Origin: Deltaproteobacteria bacterium
Lineage (GTDB): Bacteria > Myxococcota_A > Polyangia > DRWM01 > JAAZOP01
Reading direction: 5' to 3'
DNA: 55,688 bases
Assembly (NCBI GenBank): GCA_016218815.1
Contig: JACRCX010000115.1
Coordinates: 1-55,688, forward strand
The notes beneath the pieces are model-generated. The model saw nothing but the letters and a program-made list of their open reading frames with translations, was not told the DNA's origin and did not search any database. Of this stretch, positions 1 through 9,747 are shown piece after piece. Every line of letters starts with the position of its first letter. Position 1 is the stretch's first letter. Made by a program: the position numbers and the translations under genes.

Positions 1-1
1 C

Positions 2-985
2 CCCCTTCTCTCCCTTCTCTCCCGCCTCGCCTGCTGCCCCTCCCCCGAATCCGCGGAGGGCGCCGCCGCCTCGGTCGACTCCCCCTGCGATGCCTGGGCC
101 GATACCCTCGGCCGCGCCGCCGGCCGCGACTCGCCGACCTGCGAGGCCGTCCGCGCAGCCTCCCGCCTCCTCGGCGAGCCCGCCTGCCGCGCCGCCCTCG
201 GCGACATCGACGCCGCCCTCGCCCTCCTCGACGAGCGCCGCTTCGCCTGCCGCCAGCTCGAGTCCCGCCTGTGCGCCGACATCGGCGAAGATTCCGACTC
301 CTGCAGCCTCGTGCGCGCCCAGACCCCCCGCCTCTCCTTCGAGGAGTGCGAGGAGATGCTCGCCGCCTACGAGGACGTCCTCCTCGAGCTGCGCGCCATG
401 GAAGCCCGCAACGCCCCCGTCGCGCCCGAGCTGTGGGAACGCATCACCGCCGCTTCCCCCGCCGCGTTCGGACCGCTCGACGCCCCCGTCGTCCTCGTCG
501 TCTTCTCCGACTTCCTCTGCCCCGCCTGCGCCATGGCCGCCGATGCCCTGCGTACCGTCCGCGAACACTACGCCGACAGCCCCCTGCGCATCGTCGTCCG
601 CGGCTTCCCTCTCCCCATGCATGGCTCGATCGCCCGCCTCGCCGCCGAGGCCGCTCTCGAAGCCGCCGCCCAGGACCGCTTTTGGGAAATGCACGACGCC
701 CTCTTCGCCGCCCAGCGCGACCTCGCGTCCCGCGCCGACCTCGATCGCCTCGCCGCCGACGTCGGCCTCGACGCCGTCGCCTTCGCCAACGCCATGGACC
801 AGCACCTCTGGGAAACCGCCGTCGACGCCGACATGGCCCTCGGCAACGAGGTGCTCCTCGAAGGGACGCCCACGTTCCTCCTCGACGGCCGCCGCCTCAA
901 CGTCGACTTCAGCGACCCCGAAAATTTCTTCGCTCCCCTCGACGAAGCCCTCCGCTCCGCCGGCCAATCCCCCCCGGACCAGTGA
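2..985 (+). CDS. DsbA-like thioredoxin-fold lipoprotein (5' end outside window)
   Basis: The frame is open to the left edge, so the true start lies outside. The first visible residues are hydrophobic and end in Leu-Ala-Cys-Cys, which looks like a lipoprotein signal with a lipobox. A Cys-rich helical stretch follows (visible residues about 20-110). The C-terminal half is a DsbA/thioredoxin-4-type domain with an FLCPACA active site (Cys173 and Cys176, visible numbering) and a Thr-Pro cis-proline loop (EGTPTF, about 287-292). By family it should be an envelope thiol oxidase, reductase or isomerase. That fits a window full of secreted disulfide-rich proteins, but the link is inference. A shorter start at 311 would lose the signal and the Cys-rich part. 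A palindromic repeat begins 9 bp after the stop. Confidence 0.8.
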   Translation, partial: PLLSLLSRLACCPSPESAEGAAASVDSPCDAWADTLGRAAGRDSPTCEAVRAASRLLGEPACRAALGDIDAALALLDERRFACRQLESRLCADIGEDSDSCSLVRAQTPRLSFEECEEMLAAYEDVLLELRAMEARNAPVAPELWERITAASPAAFGPLDAPVVLVVFSDFLCPACAMAADALRTVREHYADSPLRIVVRGFPLPMHGSIARLAAEAALEAAAQDRFWEMHDALFAAQRDLASRADLDRLAADVGLDAVAFANAMDQHLWETAVDADMALGNEVLLEGTPTFLLDGRRLNVDFSDPENFFAPLDEALRSAGQSPPDQ

Positions 986-993
986 CCTCCCCT

Positions 994-1062
994 CCGAACC
1001 GCGCCCTTCAGGGCGCGGCCCCATCGTCCACCCCCAGCCGCGGGCTGAAGCCCGCGGTTCGG
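994..1062. repeat. Palindromic dispersed repeat R1, copy a
   Basis: A 69-bp element made of two hairpins (GCGCCCTTCAGGGCGC and CCGCGGGCTGAAGCCCGCGG) inside outer arms CCGAACC and GGTTCGG. It recurs almost unchanged at 9794-9860, and degenerate tandem units lie at 36161-36268. It resembles REP/BIME-type elements. It starts 9 bp after a stop codon and runs straight into repeat R2. Confidence 0.85.
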
Positions 1063-1110
1063 TTCCGGAGCCAATTGCTCGACCCAAACGTCCAACCAAT
1101 AACCAACAAC
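1063..1110. repeat. Dispersed A/C-rich repeat R2, copy a
   Basis: About 48 bp that align with the segments at 9201-9248 and 15724-15771. The shared core reads TCCGGA, then CCAAT or CCAAC, CTCGACCC, and a run of CCAACAA units. A more diverged copy lies at 21748-21815 and an in-frame tandem version inside the CpXC gene at 48679-48817. Confidence 0.7.
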
Positions 1111-1216
1111 TTTCCTGTTGCTCCCCCCCCCCCTCGGTGCTACCTACCCCGCCGTCGAGGCCTGGGGTGGGACCGCCTGTTGATGGGGTACGCGATGCCG
1201 AACGAGGGACCCAGTC

Positions 1217-2530
1217 ATGGCGGGAATCAACAGCCTGGGCGCCCAGACCCACTTCCTCGTCTACGTCTCCCGGCTCCTCGGCCGCAAGGTTGACCTCCCC
1301 GAACCCCACGTCGTCGGCAGGCTGATCGATCTCGTCGCCGTCGAACAACCGCCCTATCCCAAGGTCACCGCCCTCGTCGTCCGCTCCCGCGCCGGCGTCA
1401 TCCGCGTCGACCTCGAGAAGGTCGCCCCCGGCGCCCTCGCCCTCGGCCGCCGCGTCGACGCCTCCCAGGGCGCCGCCGGACCGCCTCGCCAGATGATGCT
1501 CCTGCCCGGCGAGTTCCGCGTCCACAGCCTCCTCATGGACAAGCAGGTCGTCGACGTCCGCGGCGCCAAGGTCGTCCGCGTCAACGACGTCCAGCTCCTC
1601 GTCGATCAGCGCGGCGTCTTCCTCATCCACGTCGACGTCGGCGTCCGCGGCCTCCTGCGCCGCATCGGCGTCGAGGCCGCACTCACCCGCCTCGGCGCCG
1701 TCTTCGGTCGCAAGGGCAAGGACGACCTCGTCTCCTGGAAGTACATCCACGCCCTGACCGGCTCTCCCGTCGAGAACGGCGGCCAGGTCCGCCTCTCCGT
1801 CTCCCAGCAGGCCCTGCACGACCTCCACCCCGGCGAGCTGGCCGACATCCTCGAGGACCTCGATCGCGAGGGCCGCATGGCCGTCGTCTCCCAGATGAGC
1901 CCCGAAACCGCCGCCGAGGTGCTCGAGGAGGTCGACGACACCGTCTCCAAGTCCATCGTCGAACAGCTCCCGGCCGAGGTCGCCGCCGACATCGTCGAGG
2001 AGATGGAGCCGGCCGAGGCCGTCGATCTCCTCTCCGACCTGCCGCAGGACCAGGCCGAGAAGATCATGAAGCACGTCGAGAAGGACGAGGCCGAGGACAT
2101 CCGCAAGCTCTCGTCCTACGCGGAAGGCACCGCGGGCTCCCTCATGTCCACCGACTTCATCACCGTCCCCCCCGAGTCCACCGCCCTCGGCGCGATCGAC
2201 GAGCTGCGGCGCAAGGCGGGCGACGTCGAGGCGATCTACTACGTCTACGTCACCGACCCCGAAGGCCGGCTCCTGCGCGTCGTCTCCCTGCGCCAGATCG
2301 TTACCGCCAAGCCGGCCGCGCGCCTCACGGACGTCGGCGAGGACCGCCTCGTCACCCTCTTCCCCGATACCCCCGTGCGCGAGGTCGCCCAGCTCTTCGA
2401 GAAGTTCGGCTTCCTCTTCCTCCCCGTCGTCGAACGCGGCGCCGACGACGGCCCGCAACGCATGCTCGGCGTCGTCGGCCTCCAGCATGCCCTCGACGAG
2501 ATCCGCCAGCACTTCGGCCAGGAAGGGTAG
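1217..2530 (+). CDS. Soluble MgtE-like regulator: PRC barrels, MgtE N domain and CBS pair
   Basis: A 437-residue protein with no membrane segments. Two PRC-barrel-like regions (about 14-75 and 105-150) are followed by an MgtE intracellular N domain (about 200-305, starting LHPGELADILEDLD) and a CBS pair (about 310-432). In true MgtE channels the N and CBS domains sense Mg2+ and gate a five-helix pore; here the pore is missing. The stop lies 6 bp before an Nramp-type transporter gene, so the pair is probably one transcript. The inference is that this protein senses metal or nucleotide and controls that transporter, or a separate MgtE. The ATG at 1217 follows a purine-rich stretch (GAGGGA). Confidence 0.85.
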   Translation: MAGINSLGAQTHFLVYVSRLLGRKVDLPEPHVVGRLIDLVAVEQPPYPKVTALVVRSRAGVIRVDLEKVAPGALALGRRVDASQGAAGPPRQMMLLPGEFRVHSLLMDKQVVDVRGAKVVRVNDVQLLVDQRGVFLIHVDVGVRGLLRRIGVEAALTRLGAVFGRKGKDDLVSWKYIHALTGSPVENGGQVRLSVSQQALHDLHPGELADILEDLDREGRMAVVSQMSPETAAEVLEEVDDTVSKSIVEQLPAEVAADIVEEMEPAEAVDLLSDLPQDQAEKIMKHVEKDEAEDIRKLSSYAEGTAGSLMSTDFITVPPESTALGAIDELRRKAGDVEAIYYVYVTDPEGRLLRVVSLRQIVTAKPAARLTDVGEDRLVTLFPDTPVREVAQLFEKFGFLFLPVVERGADDGPQRMLGVVGLQHALDEIRQHFGQEG

Positions 2531-2536
2531 GGCGCA

Positions 2537-3790
2537 ATGGCGGGAAGCCTCCGCCGGTTCCTCCGCGCCCGCTGGCTCCGCCTCGCCGCCTTCCTCGCCG
2601 TCGTCGGCCCCGGCATCATCACCGCCAACGTCGACAACGACGCCGGCGGCATCACCACCTACTCCCAGGCCGGCGCCCACTTCGGCCTCGCCACCGTCTG
2701 GGTCCTCGCCCCCATCATGGTCGTCCTCATCATGGTCCAGGAGATGGTCAACCGGATGGGCATCGTCACCGGCCAGGGCCTCTCCGATCTCATCCGCGAA
2801 CGCTACGGCGTCCGCATCACCTTCTTCCTCATGCTCGCCCTCCTGCTCACCAACCTCGGCAACGTCATCGCCGAGTTCGCCGGCATCGCCGCCGCCATGG
2901 AGCTGTTCGGCGTCTCCCGCTACGTCGCCGTCCCGCTTTGCGCCTTCGGCGTCTGGTTCCTCGTCCTGCGTTGGCCCTACCGCGTCGTGGAGAAGGTCTT
3001 CCTCTTCGCCTGCCTCTTCTACGTCGCCTACCTCATCTCCGGCGCCATGGTCGCTCCGTCCGCCCAAACCGTCGCCCGCGAGCTGTTCCGCCCCCGGCTG
3101 AGCGCCGACCCCGCCTACCTCCTCATGATCGTCGGCCTCGCCGGCACCACCATCGCCCCCTGGATGCAGTTCTACCAGCAGGCCGCCGTCGTCGAGAAAG
3201 GCATCTCCCTGCGCGACGTCCGCCTCTCCACCTGGGACACCGTCCTCGGCGGCGTCGTCGTCACCGTCGTCGCCCTGTTCATCATCGTCACCTGCTCCGA
3301 GACCCTCTTCCGCGCCGGCGTCCGCATCGACACCGCCGCCGACGCCGCCCGCGCCCTCATCCCCGTCGCCGGCGCCCATGCGGCCTACCTCTTCGCCCTC
3401 GGCCTCCTGGCCGCCTCCCTCTTCGCCGCGTCGATCCTCCCCCTCTCCACCTCCTACACCGTCTGCGAAGCCTTCGGCTGGGAGTCCGGCGTCGATCGCT
3501 CCTACCGCCAGGCCCCCCAGTTCTACGTCCTCTACTCCGTCCTCGTCTTCGGCGGCGCCGCCACCGTCCTCTTCCCCGATCTCCCGCTCGTCGACGTCAT
3601 GTACTACTCCCAGGTCGTCAACGGCCTCCTCCTCCCCGTCATCCTCGTCTTCATCCTCCGCCTCGCCGGCGACCCCGCCGTCCTCGGCGAGCGCGTCAAC
3701 GGCCCCGTCTACAACGTCGTTTGCTGGACCTTCGCCGTCGTCATCGCCGCCCTCAGCGCCACCTCCCTCGCCATGGTGCTGTTCGGCTGA
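2537..3790 (+). CDS. Nramp-family divalent metal transporter with variant metal-site motifs
   Basis: A 417-residue polytopic membrane protein with about 11 hydrophobic helices. The first helix has the Nramp GPG turn (residues 24-26) followed by NVDNDAGG (31-38) instead of the canonical DPGN motif. Helix 6 has APWMQF (207-212) instead of MPHN. These replacements are typical of a divergent Nramp branch whose substrate may not be Mn2+ or Fe2+; Mg2+ is a reasonable guess given the MgtE-like partner 6 bp upstream. The start was chosen because it immediately follows the upstream stop and begins a short basic cytoplasmic leader. Family is confident, substrate is not. Confidence 0.88.
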   Translation: MAGSLRRFLRARWLRLAAFLAVVGPGIITANVDNDAGGITTYSQAGAHFGLATVWVLAPIMVVLIMVQEMVNRMGIVTGQGLSDLIRERYGVRITFFLMLALLLTNLGNVIAEFAGIAAAMELFGVSRYVAVPLCAFGVWFLVLRWPYRVVEKVFLFACLFYVAYLISGAMVAPSAQTVARELFRPRLSADPAYLLMIVGLAGTTIAPWMQFYQQAAVVEKGISLRDVRLSTWDTVLGGVVVTVVALFIIVTCSETLFRAGVRIDTAADAARALIPVAGAHAAYLFALGLLAASLFAASILPLSTSYTVCEAFGWESGVDRSYRQAPQFYVLYSVLVFGGAATVLFPDLPLVDVMYYSQVVNGLLLPVILVFILRLAGDPAVLGERVNGPVYNVVCWTFAVVIAALSATSLAMVLFG

Positions 3791-3975
3791 GCTGCGAGTC
3801 CCCCGCCAGGCGATGACGCCTCAGAAAGTCGCGAGCATCGCGGATGCCGACTCGCCTGACGTAGCGGAAGCGGAGTCGGACGCGCTGACCCCGTCCGGCG
3901 GAGGCGACGGCTGCGGTCGCGTGGCTGCCGGCTCCAGCCCCGCCCGCGCGCAAGGCGCGGGATCCCCCCTCGGCG

Positions 3976-4290
3976 TCAGGCACAGCCCAACGCGACGTTG
4001 ACCGCCTCGCACACCCCGGCCATGCGCCGCCCGTCGAGCCGGCCGAGCCAGCGACGAAGTCCGGACTGCGGCACCGTGTAGATGTGGTCGCAATTCACGA
4101 CCGAGTCCGTCTTCAACCCGTCGCCCGGTCCGACCTTCACCTCGCTCGGCAGTCCCCGGATCGCGGACGTGATCGGCGCGACGACAACCGTGTGGAGATG
4201 ATCGATGGCCGCTTGCCGGGAGAGCACCACCACCGGTCGGCTCTTGTCCGGCCGCCCGAAATGGAACATCCAAAGGTCGCCGCGCCTCAC
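3976..4290 (-). CDS. MazF/PemK-type toxin
   Basis: A 104-residue protein starting RRGDLW, with a central RPVVVLSRQ strand and a DSVVNCDHIYTV segment, the order seen in MazF/PemK mRNA interferases. By family it cleaves mRNA at short single-stranded sites and is neutralised by the antitoxin encoded just upstream. The start codon is GTG and overlaps the antitoxin's TGA (GTGA at 4290-4287), so the two are translationally coupled. Length is normal for the family and no disruption is seen. A longer same-strand frame through 4315 is in another register and is not the gene. Confidence 0.85.
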   Translation of the reverse strand: MRRGDLWMFHFGRPDKSRPVVVLSRQAAIDHLHTVVVAPITSAIRGLPSEVKVGPGDGLKTDSVVNCDHIYTVPQSGLRRWLGRLDGRRMAGVCEAVNVALGCA

Positions 4291-4529
4291 GTCTCCGGCC
4301 GTGCCTGCTCTCCAATCAACTCCCCGAGCTCCTTGAGGTCGTCGTCTCCCCTGTCGCCGTACGCCCTCGCGTACGCCGCGTCGATCTCGCGGCGCTTGGT
4401 CAGATCGAGATAGACGCGGAGCGCGCGCCGCACCACGGCCGAGCGACCCCGCTTCCTGGTCTCCGGCTGCCGGTCCACCTGCTGCAGCAGGCTCGCATCG
4501 ATCGTCACCTGGATGCTGCGCATGCTCAT
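4287..4529 (-). CDS. Ribbon-helix-helix antitoxin (MazE-like partner)
   Basis: An 80-residue protein with an N-terminal beta strand (RSIQVTID) and two helices (residues about 12-45) typical of ribbon-helix-helix DNA-binding antitoxins. An acidic C-terminal tail (residues about 60-80) would bind the toxin. It is first in a two-gene operon with the toxin, overlapping it by 4 bp. The start at 4529 (MSMRSIQV) is preferred over an upstream ATG at 4550 because RHH proteins begin close to the strand. Such antitoxins usually repress their own promoter; no clear operator was found. Confidence 0.8.
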   Translation of the reverse strand: MSMRSIQVTIDASLLQQVDRQPETRKRGRSAVVRRALRVYLDLTKRREIDAAYARAYGDRGDDDLKELGELIGEQARPET

Positions 4530-4625
4530 GCGGCCATTATGCGGCACCAACCATGATGGATCAACACATCATCCGCTCGAAGGTCCAGCCACGATCCGCG
4601 GGGCCGGAACACCCCGATTTCCCCC

Positions 4626-4737
4626 CATCGGTGTCCATCGGTGGTTCCCCCCCCGCCCCCCTTTGCGCGCTTTGCCTCCCCGCCGAAGGCGCCCTGAGCT
4701 TGTCGAAGGGTTGAACCCCTTTGCGCGAAACCTCCCC
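4626..4737. repeat. Composite of dispersed repeats R5, R3 and R9
   Basis: In order: R5 (CATCGGTGTCCATCGGTGG, from 4626), part of an R3 TTTGCG-type element (4661-4678), an insert with CCCTGAGCTTGTCGAAGGG (4692-4710), then the rest of the R3-type element ending TTTGCGCGAAA (4719-4730). The R9 insert resembles a palindrome arm common in proteobacterial spacers. The order suggests R9 landed inside an existing R3 element. The block fills the space between the divergent antitoxin and lipoprotein genes. Confidence 0.7.
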
Positions 4738-4796
4738 GCGTGCTTTACTACCTCCCACTCGCGATCCCGCCCCCACGGGCGGCAAGGAGGTGTCGG

Positions 4797-7322
<2,526 letters not shown>

Positions 7323-7333
7323 TGTCGGAAACC

Positions 7334-8350
7334 CTACTTCTCGTCCCGCTCGTGCCGCAGCGTCCGCCCCATCAATAGCCCGATCGCCTGCGCCGGCGGC
7401 AGCTCCTCGTACAGCGCCCGGTACACCAGCTCCGAGATCGGCATCTCCACCCCCGCCCGCTGCGATAGCTGCCGCACCGAACGCGCATTGTGCACCCCCT
7501 CGGCCACCTGGCGGTTGCGCGCGATCCAGTCCTTGAGCTTCTCCCCGCGCCCCAGCGCCTCCCCCACGGTGCGGTTGCGCGACAGATCGCTCGTGCACGT
7601 CAGCACCAGGTCGCCGATCCCCGACAGCCCCGCCAGCGTCAACGCGTTCCCCCCCCGCTGCAACACCAGACGCGTGATCTCCGCGATGCCCCGCGTCATC
7701 AGCGCTGCCCGGCTGTTGTGCCCCAGCCCCAGCCCCGTGGCCGCCCCGACCGCAATCGCGATCACGTTCTTCACCGCGCCCCCCAACGACACCCCGACCA
7801 CGTCGTCCGTCGCGTATGCCCGCAGCACGTCCCCCGACAGGAACCGCTGCAGGTCCTCGGCCACCGCCACGTTCCGGCACGCCAGCGAGACCGCCGTCGG
7901 ATCACCCCGCGCCAGCTCCTTCGCGAAGCTCGGACCGGACAGCACCGCCGTGCGATCCCACGCCTTCCACCCCAGGATCTCCGCCGCCACCTCCGTCATG
8001 ATCAGGCAGCTCTGCTCCTCGATCCCCTTCGTCGCGATGATCAACGGCGCCTCCGCCGGAACGTGCTTCGCCGCCGCGCCCAGCACGTCCCGGAACACGT
8101 GCGACGGCGGCGCCAGCAGCACCACCTCCGCTCCCCGCAGCGCCTCCCCCAGCTCCCCCGTCGCCCGCAGGTTCCCCGGCAGCCGCTCCCCCTGCAGGTA
8201 GAACGGGTTCTCGTGCCGCTCGTTGATCCCCTCCACCACCTCCCGCTCGAACGCCCACATCGTCACCGGGCTACCCCGCTCCGCGATCATCTTCGCCAGC
8301 GCCGTGCCCCAGTTTCCAGCCCCGATCACCGCCGTCGTTCGCGTCGTCAT
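7334..8350 (-). CDS. gpsA: Glycerol-3-phosphate dehydrogenase [NAD(P)+]
   Basis: 338 residues. The N-terminal Rossmann motif is VIGAGNWGTALA. A VLSGPSFAKELARG segment and a GAVKNVIAIAVG segment carrying the catalytic lysine are typical of GpsA, as is LAGLSGIGDLVLTCTS further on. It reduces dihydroxyacetone phosphate to sn-glycerol-3-phosphate for phospholipid synthesis in the cytoplasm. ATG at 8350 is chosen over the upstream ATG at 8359 because 8359 lies inside a good -10 box. That promoter (TTGCCA, 17 bp, TAGCAT) puts the transcript start on or beside the ATG at 8350. The stop is 11 bp from the convergent lipoprotein stop, leaving no room for a terminator. Confidence 0.95.
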   Translation of the reverse strand: MTTRTTAVIGAGNWGTALAKMIAERGSPVTMWAFEREVVEGINERHENPFYLQGERLPGNLRATGELGEALRGAEVVLLAPPSHVFRDVLGAAAKHVPAEAPLIIATKGIEEQSCLIMTEVAAEILGWKAWDRTAVLSGPSFAKELARGDPTAVSLACRNVAVAEDLQRFLSGDVLRAYATDDVVGVSLGGAVKNVIAIAVGAATGLGLGHNSRAALMTRGIAEITRLVLQRGGNALTLAGLSGIGDLVLTCTSDLSRNRTVGEALGRGEKLKDWIARNRQVAEGVHNARSVRQLSQRAGVEMPISELVYRALYEELPPAQAIGLLMGRTLRHERDEK

Positions 8351-8357
8351 GCCCGCC

Positions 8358-8386
8358 ATGCTAGGGTCGAGGCGTGCCGCTGGCAA
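8358..8386 (-). promoter_or_regulatory. Predicted leaderless sigma-70-type promoter of gpsA
   Basis: On the minus strand, TTGCCA (8386-8381), a 17-bp spacer, TAGCAT (8363-8358), then 7 bp to the ATG at 8350. The expected transcript start coincides with the start codon. The box overlaps TAGGGT (8362-8367) on the plus strand, which lies 6 bp before the GTG of the divergent gene at 8374. Confidence 0.55.
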
Positions 8387-9162
8387 GCCTGCCCCTCTTG
8401 CTCCTCCTCTTCCCCTACGTCACCCGCAACCCCGACATCTGGGAAATGGGCCAGTCCGCCGTCCCCGAGCTCCCCGCTCCTCCCGCCGTCCCCGACTTCC
8501 CCCTCGTCACCGCCGCCGGCGGCCCCGACGACCTCGGCCTGCCCGAGTTCGAGCCGTCCGAGGACTCCCCGCGCATGCGCAACCTCCAGCACGTTCGAGA
8601 AAAGGCCCGCGAACGCCTCGAGACCTGGCTCGACGAGCACGGTGACGAGATCCTCGAACGCCGCCGCGAACCCGCCATCCAGCCCGGCGAGCTGGTCATC
8701 GGCTCCGGACGCGACGTCCCCGAGCGCTTCTTCCCCCTCGACGGCACGAGCACCCCGCAGGAGCCCGTCCTCGCCGAATCCACCGCGGAGATCGTCCGCT
8801 CGGTCTTCCGCTATCACGGCAGCGACGAGGAACGCGACATGAACCCGCGCCTCGTCGCCCTGCTCGCCGAAGCCGCCTGGTTCTTCCAGTCCCCGATCAC
8901 TCTCGTCTCGGGCTACCGCCCACGCCGCGTCTGCACCCGCCGCCAGAGCCGCCACATCTACGGCGCCGCCTCCGACATCAAGCTCGACGGCATCCCCATG
9001 GAGGTCCTCGCCGACTTCTTCACCGTCCTCTCCGACGGCCCCTACGGCCCCATGGGCGTCGGCCGCTACCCTCACGACGGCTTCGTCCACGTCGACTCCC
9101 GCGACGAAACCTACTTCTGGACCGGCAACCAGCCCCCCCGCCGCCGCCACCACCGCAACTGA
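8374..9162 (+). CDS. DUF882 / M15-like peptidoglycan peptidase
   Basis: 262 residues with a short hydrophobic N-terminus that could be a signal peptide or anchor. The C-terminal part has the M15/DUF882 layout: VSGYRPRR, then SRHIYGAASD (His194, Asp201) and HDGFVHVD (His239), the three expected zinc ligands. Family members are L,D- or D,D-peptidases or transpeptidase-related enzymes acting on murein. A second DUF882 protein is encoded at 13453-14619, but they differ in length and flanking sequence. The start is GTG at 8374, 23 bp from divergent gpsA, with no Shine-Dalgarno sequence but a TAGGGT box 6 bp upstream. Repeat R2 follows the stop. Confidence 0.8.
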   Translation: MPLASLPLLLLLFPYVTRNPDIWEMGQSAVPELPAPPAVPDFPLVTAAGGPDDLGLPEFEPSEDSPRMRNLQHVREKARERLETWLDEHGDEILERRREPAIQPGELVIGSGRDVPERFFPLDGTSTPQEPVLAESTAEIVRSVFRYHGSDEERDMNPRLVALLAEAAWFFQSPITLVSGYRPRRVCTRRQSRHIYGAASDIKLDGIPMEVLADFFTVLSDGPYGPMGVGRYPHDGFVHVDSRDETYFWTGNQPPRRRHHRN

Positions 9163-9200
9163 ACCGCGGCCAAGCGGCGCCGGGTGCCGTCGCCCCCCCC

Positions 9201-9248
9201 CTCCGGACCAATAACTCGACCCAAACGACCCACCAACAACCAACAACC
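9201..9248. repeat. Dispersed repeat R2, copy b
   Basis: A 48-bp copy, closest to the one at 15724-15771. It lies 38 bp after a stop codon and abuts the TTGACA box of the next gene's predicted promoter. Confidence 0.7.
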
Positions 9249-9278
9249 TTGACACCCTTCACCCCCCCGCCCGACAAT
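9249..9278 (+). promoter_or_regulatory. Predicted sigma-70-type promoter of the DUF4398-like pair
   Basis: A perfect TTGACA (9249-9254), an 18-bp spacer and GACAAT (9273-9278), then 10 bp to ATG 9289. The 5' leader would be only about 3-4 nt, and no Shine-Dalgarno sequence is present. Confidence 0.5.
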
Positions 9279-9288
9279 CCCCCCCATC

Positions 9289-9747
9289 ATGCGAACCCTC
9301 ACCCCCCTTGCCCTCGCCCTTACCCTCGCACTCGCCCCGCACCCCGCGTCCGCCGCGGACGAGCAGCTCCCCGCCTCCGTCGCCGAGGCCACCGCCATGC
9401 TCGACGGCCTCGCCGCCGACGTCGATGCCTACCGCGCCGACGAAAACGCCCAGGCCGCCGCGCCCGACGCCATCGACCAGGCCGGCGACGCCATCGCCGC
9501 CGCCCGCGCCCGCCTCGCCGAACAAGGCGTCCCCGGCGCCTCCGTCGAGCTCCGTCGCGCCCGCCTCCTCGTCGACCTCATCGCCGAGCTGATCGAGGCG
9601 CGCGAACTGGAGCAGGCCGCCGATGCCGTCGCCGAACGCGTCGTCGATGCCCTCGAACGCCTCGCCGTCGTCCGCGACGCCCTCCAGCGCATCACCGAAC
9701 AACTCCAGCTCTTCGCCATTCCCATGCCGGGGGAGGCAGGCCGATGA
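9289..9747 (+). CDS. Small secreted helical protein, partner of the next lipoprotein
   Basis: 152 residues with a clear cleavable signal peptide (cleavage near Ala22, PASAADEQ). The mature part is almost entirely Ala/Glu/Arg-rich helix (about 30-145), likely a short coiled coil or helical bundle. No family is recognised with confidence, although the pattern resembles DUF4398-type periplasmic helices. The stop overlaps the next gene's ATG (ATGA at 9744-9747), so the two proteins are co-translated and probably act together in the periplasm. The ATG lies almost at the predicted transcript start. Confidence 0.75.
   Translation: MRTLTPLALALTLALAPHPASAADEQLPASVAEATAMLDGLAADVDAYRADENAQAAAPDAIDQAGDAIAAARARLAEQGVPGASVELRRARLLVDLIAELIEARELEQAADAVAERVVDALERLAVVRDALQRITEQLQLFAIPMPGEAGR

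Noticed and set aside
994..1062. R1 hairpins as rho-independent terminators
   Set aside because: No T tract follows either hairpin, and another copy lies inside a coding region.
2352..2658. Short minus-strand frames over the MgtE-like and Nramp genes
   Set aside because: Arg/Gly-rich shadows of the plus-strand genes.
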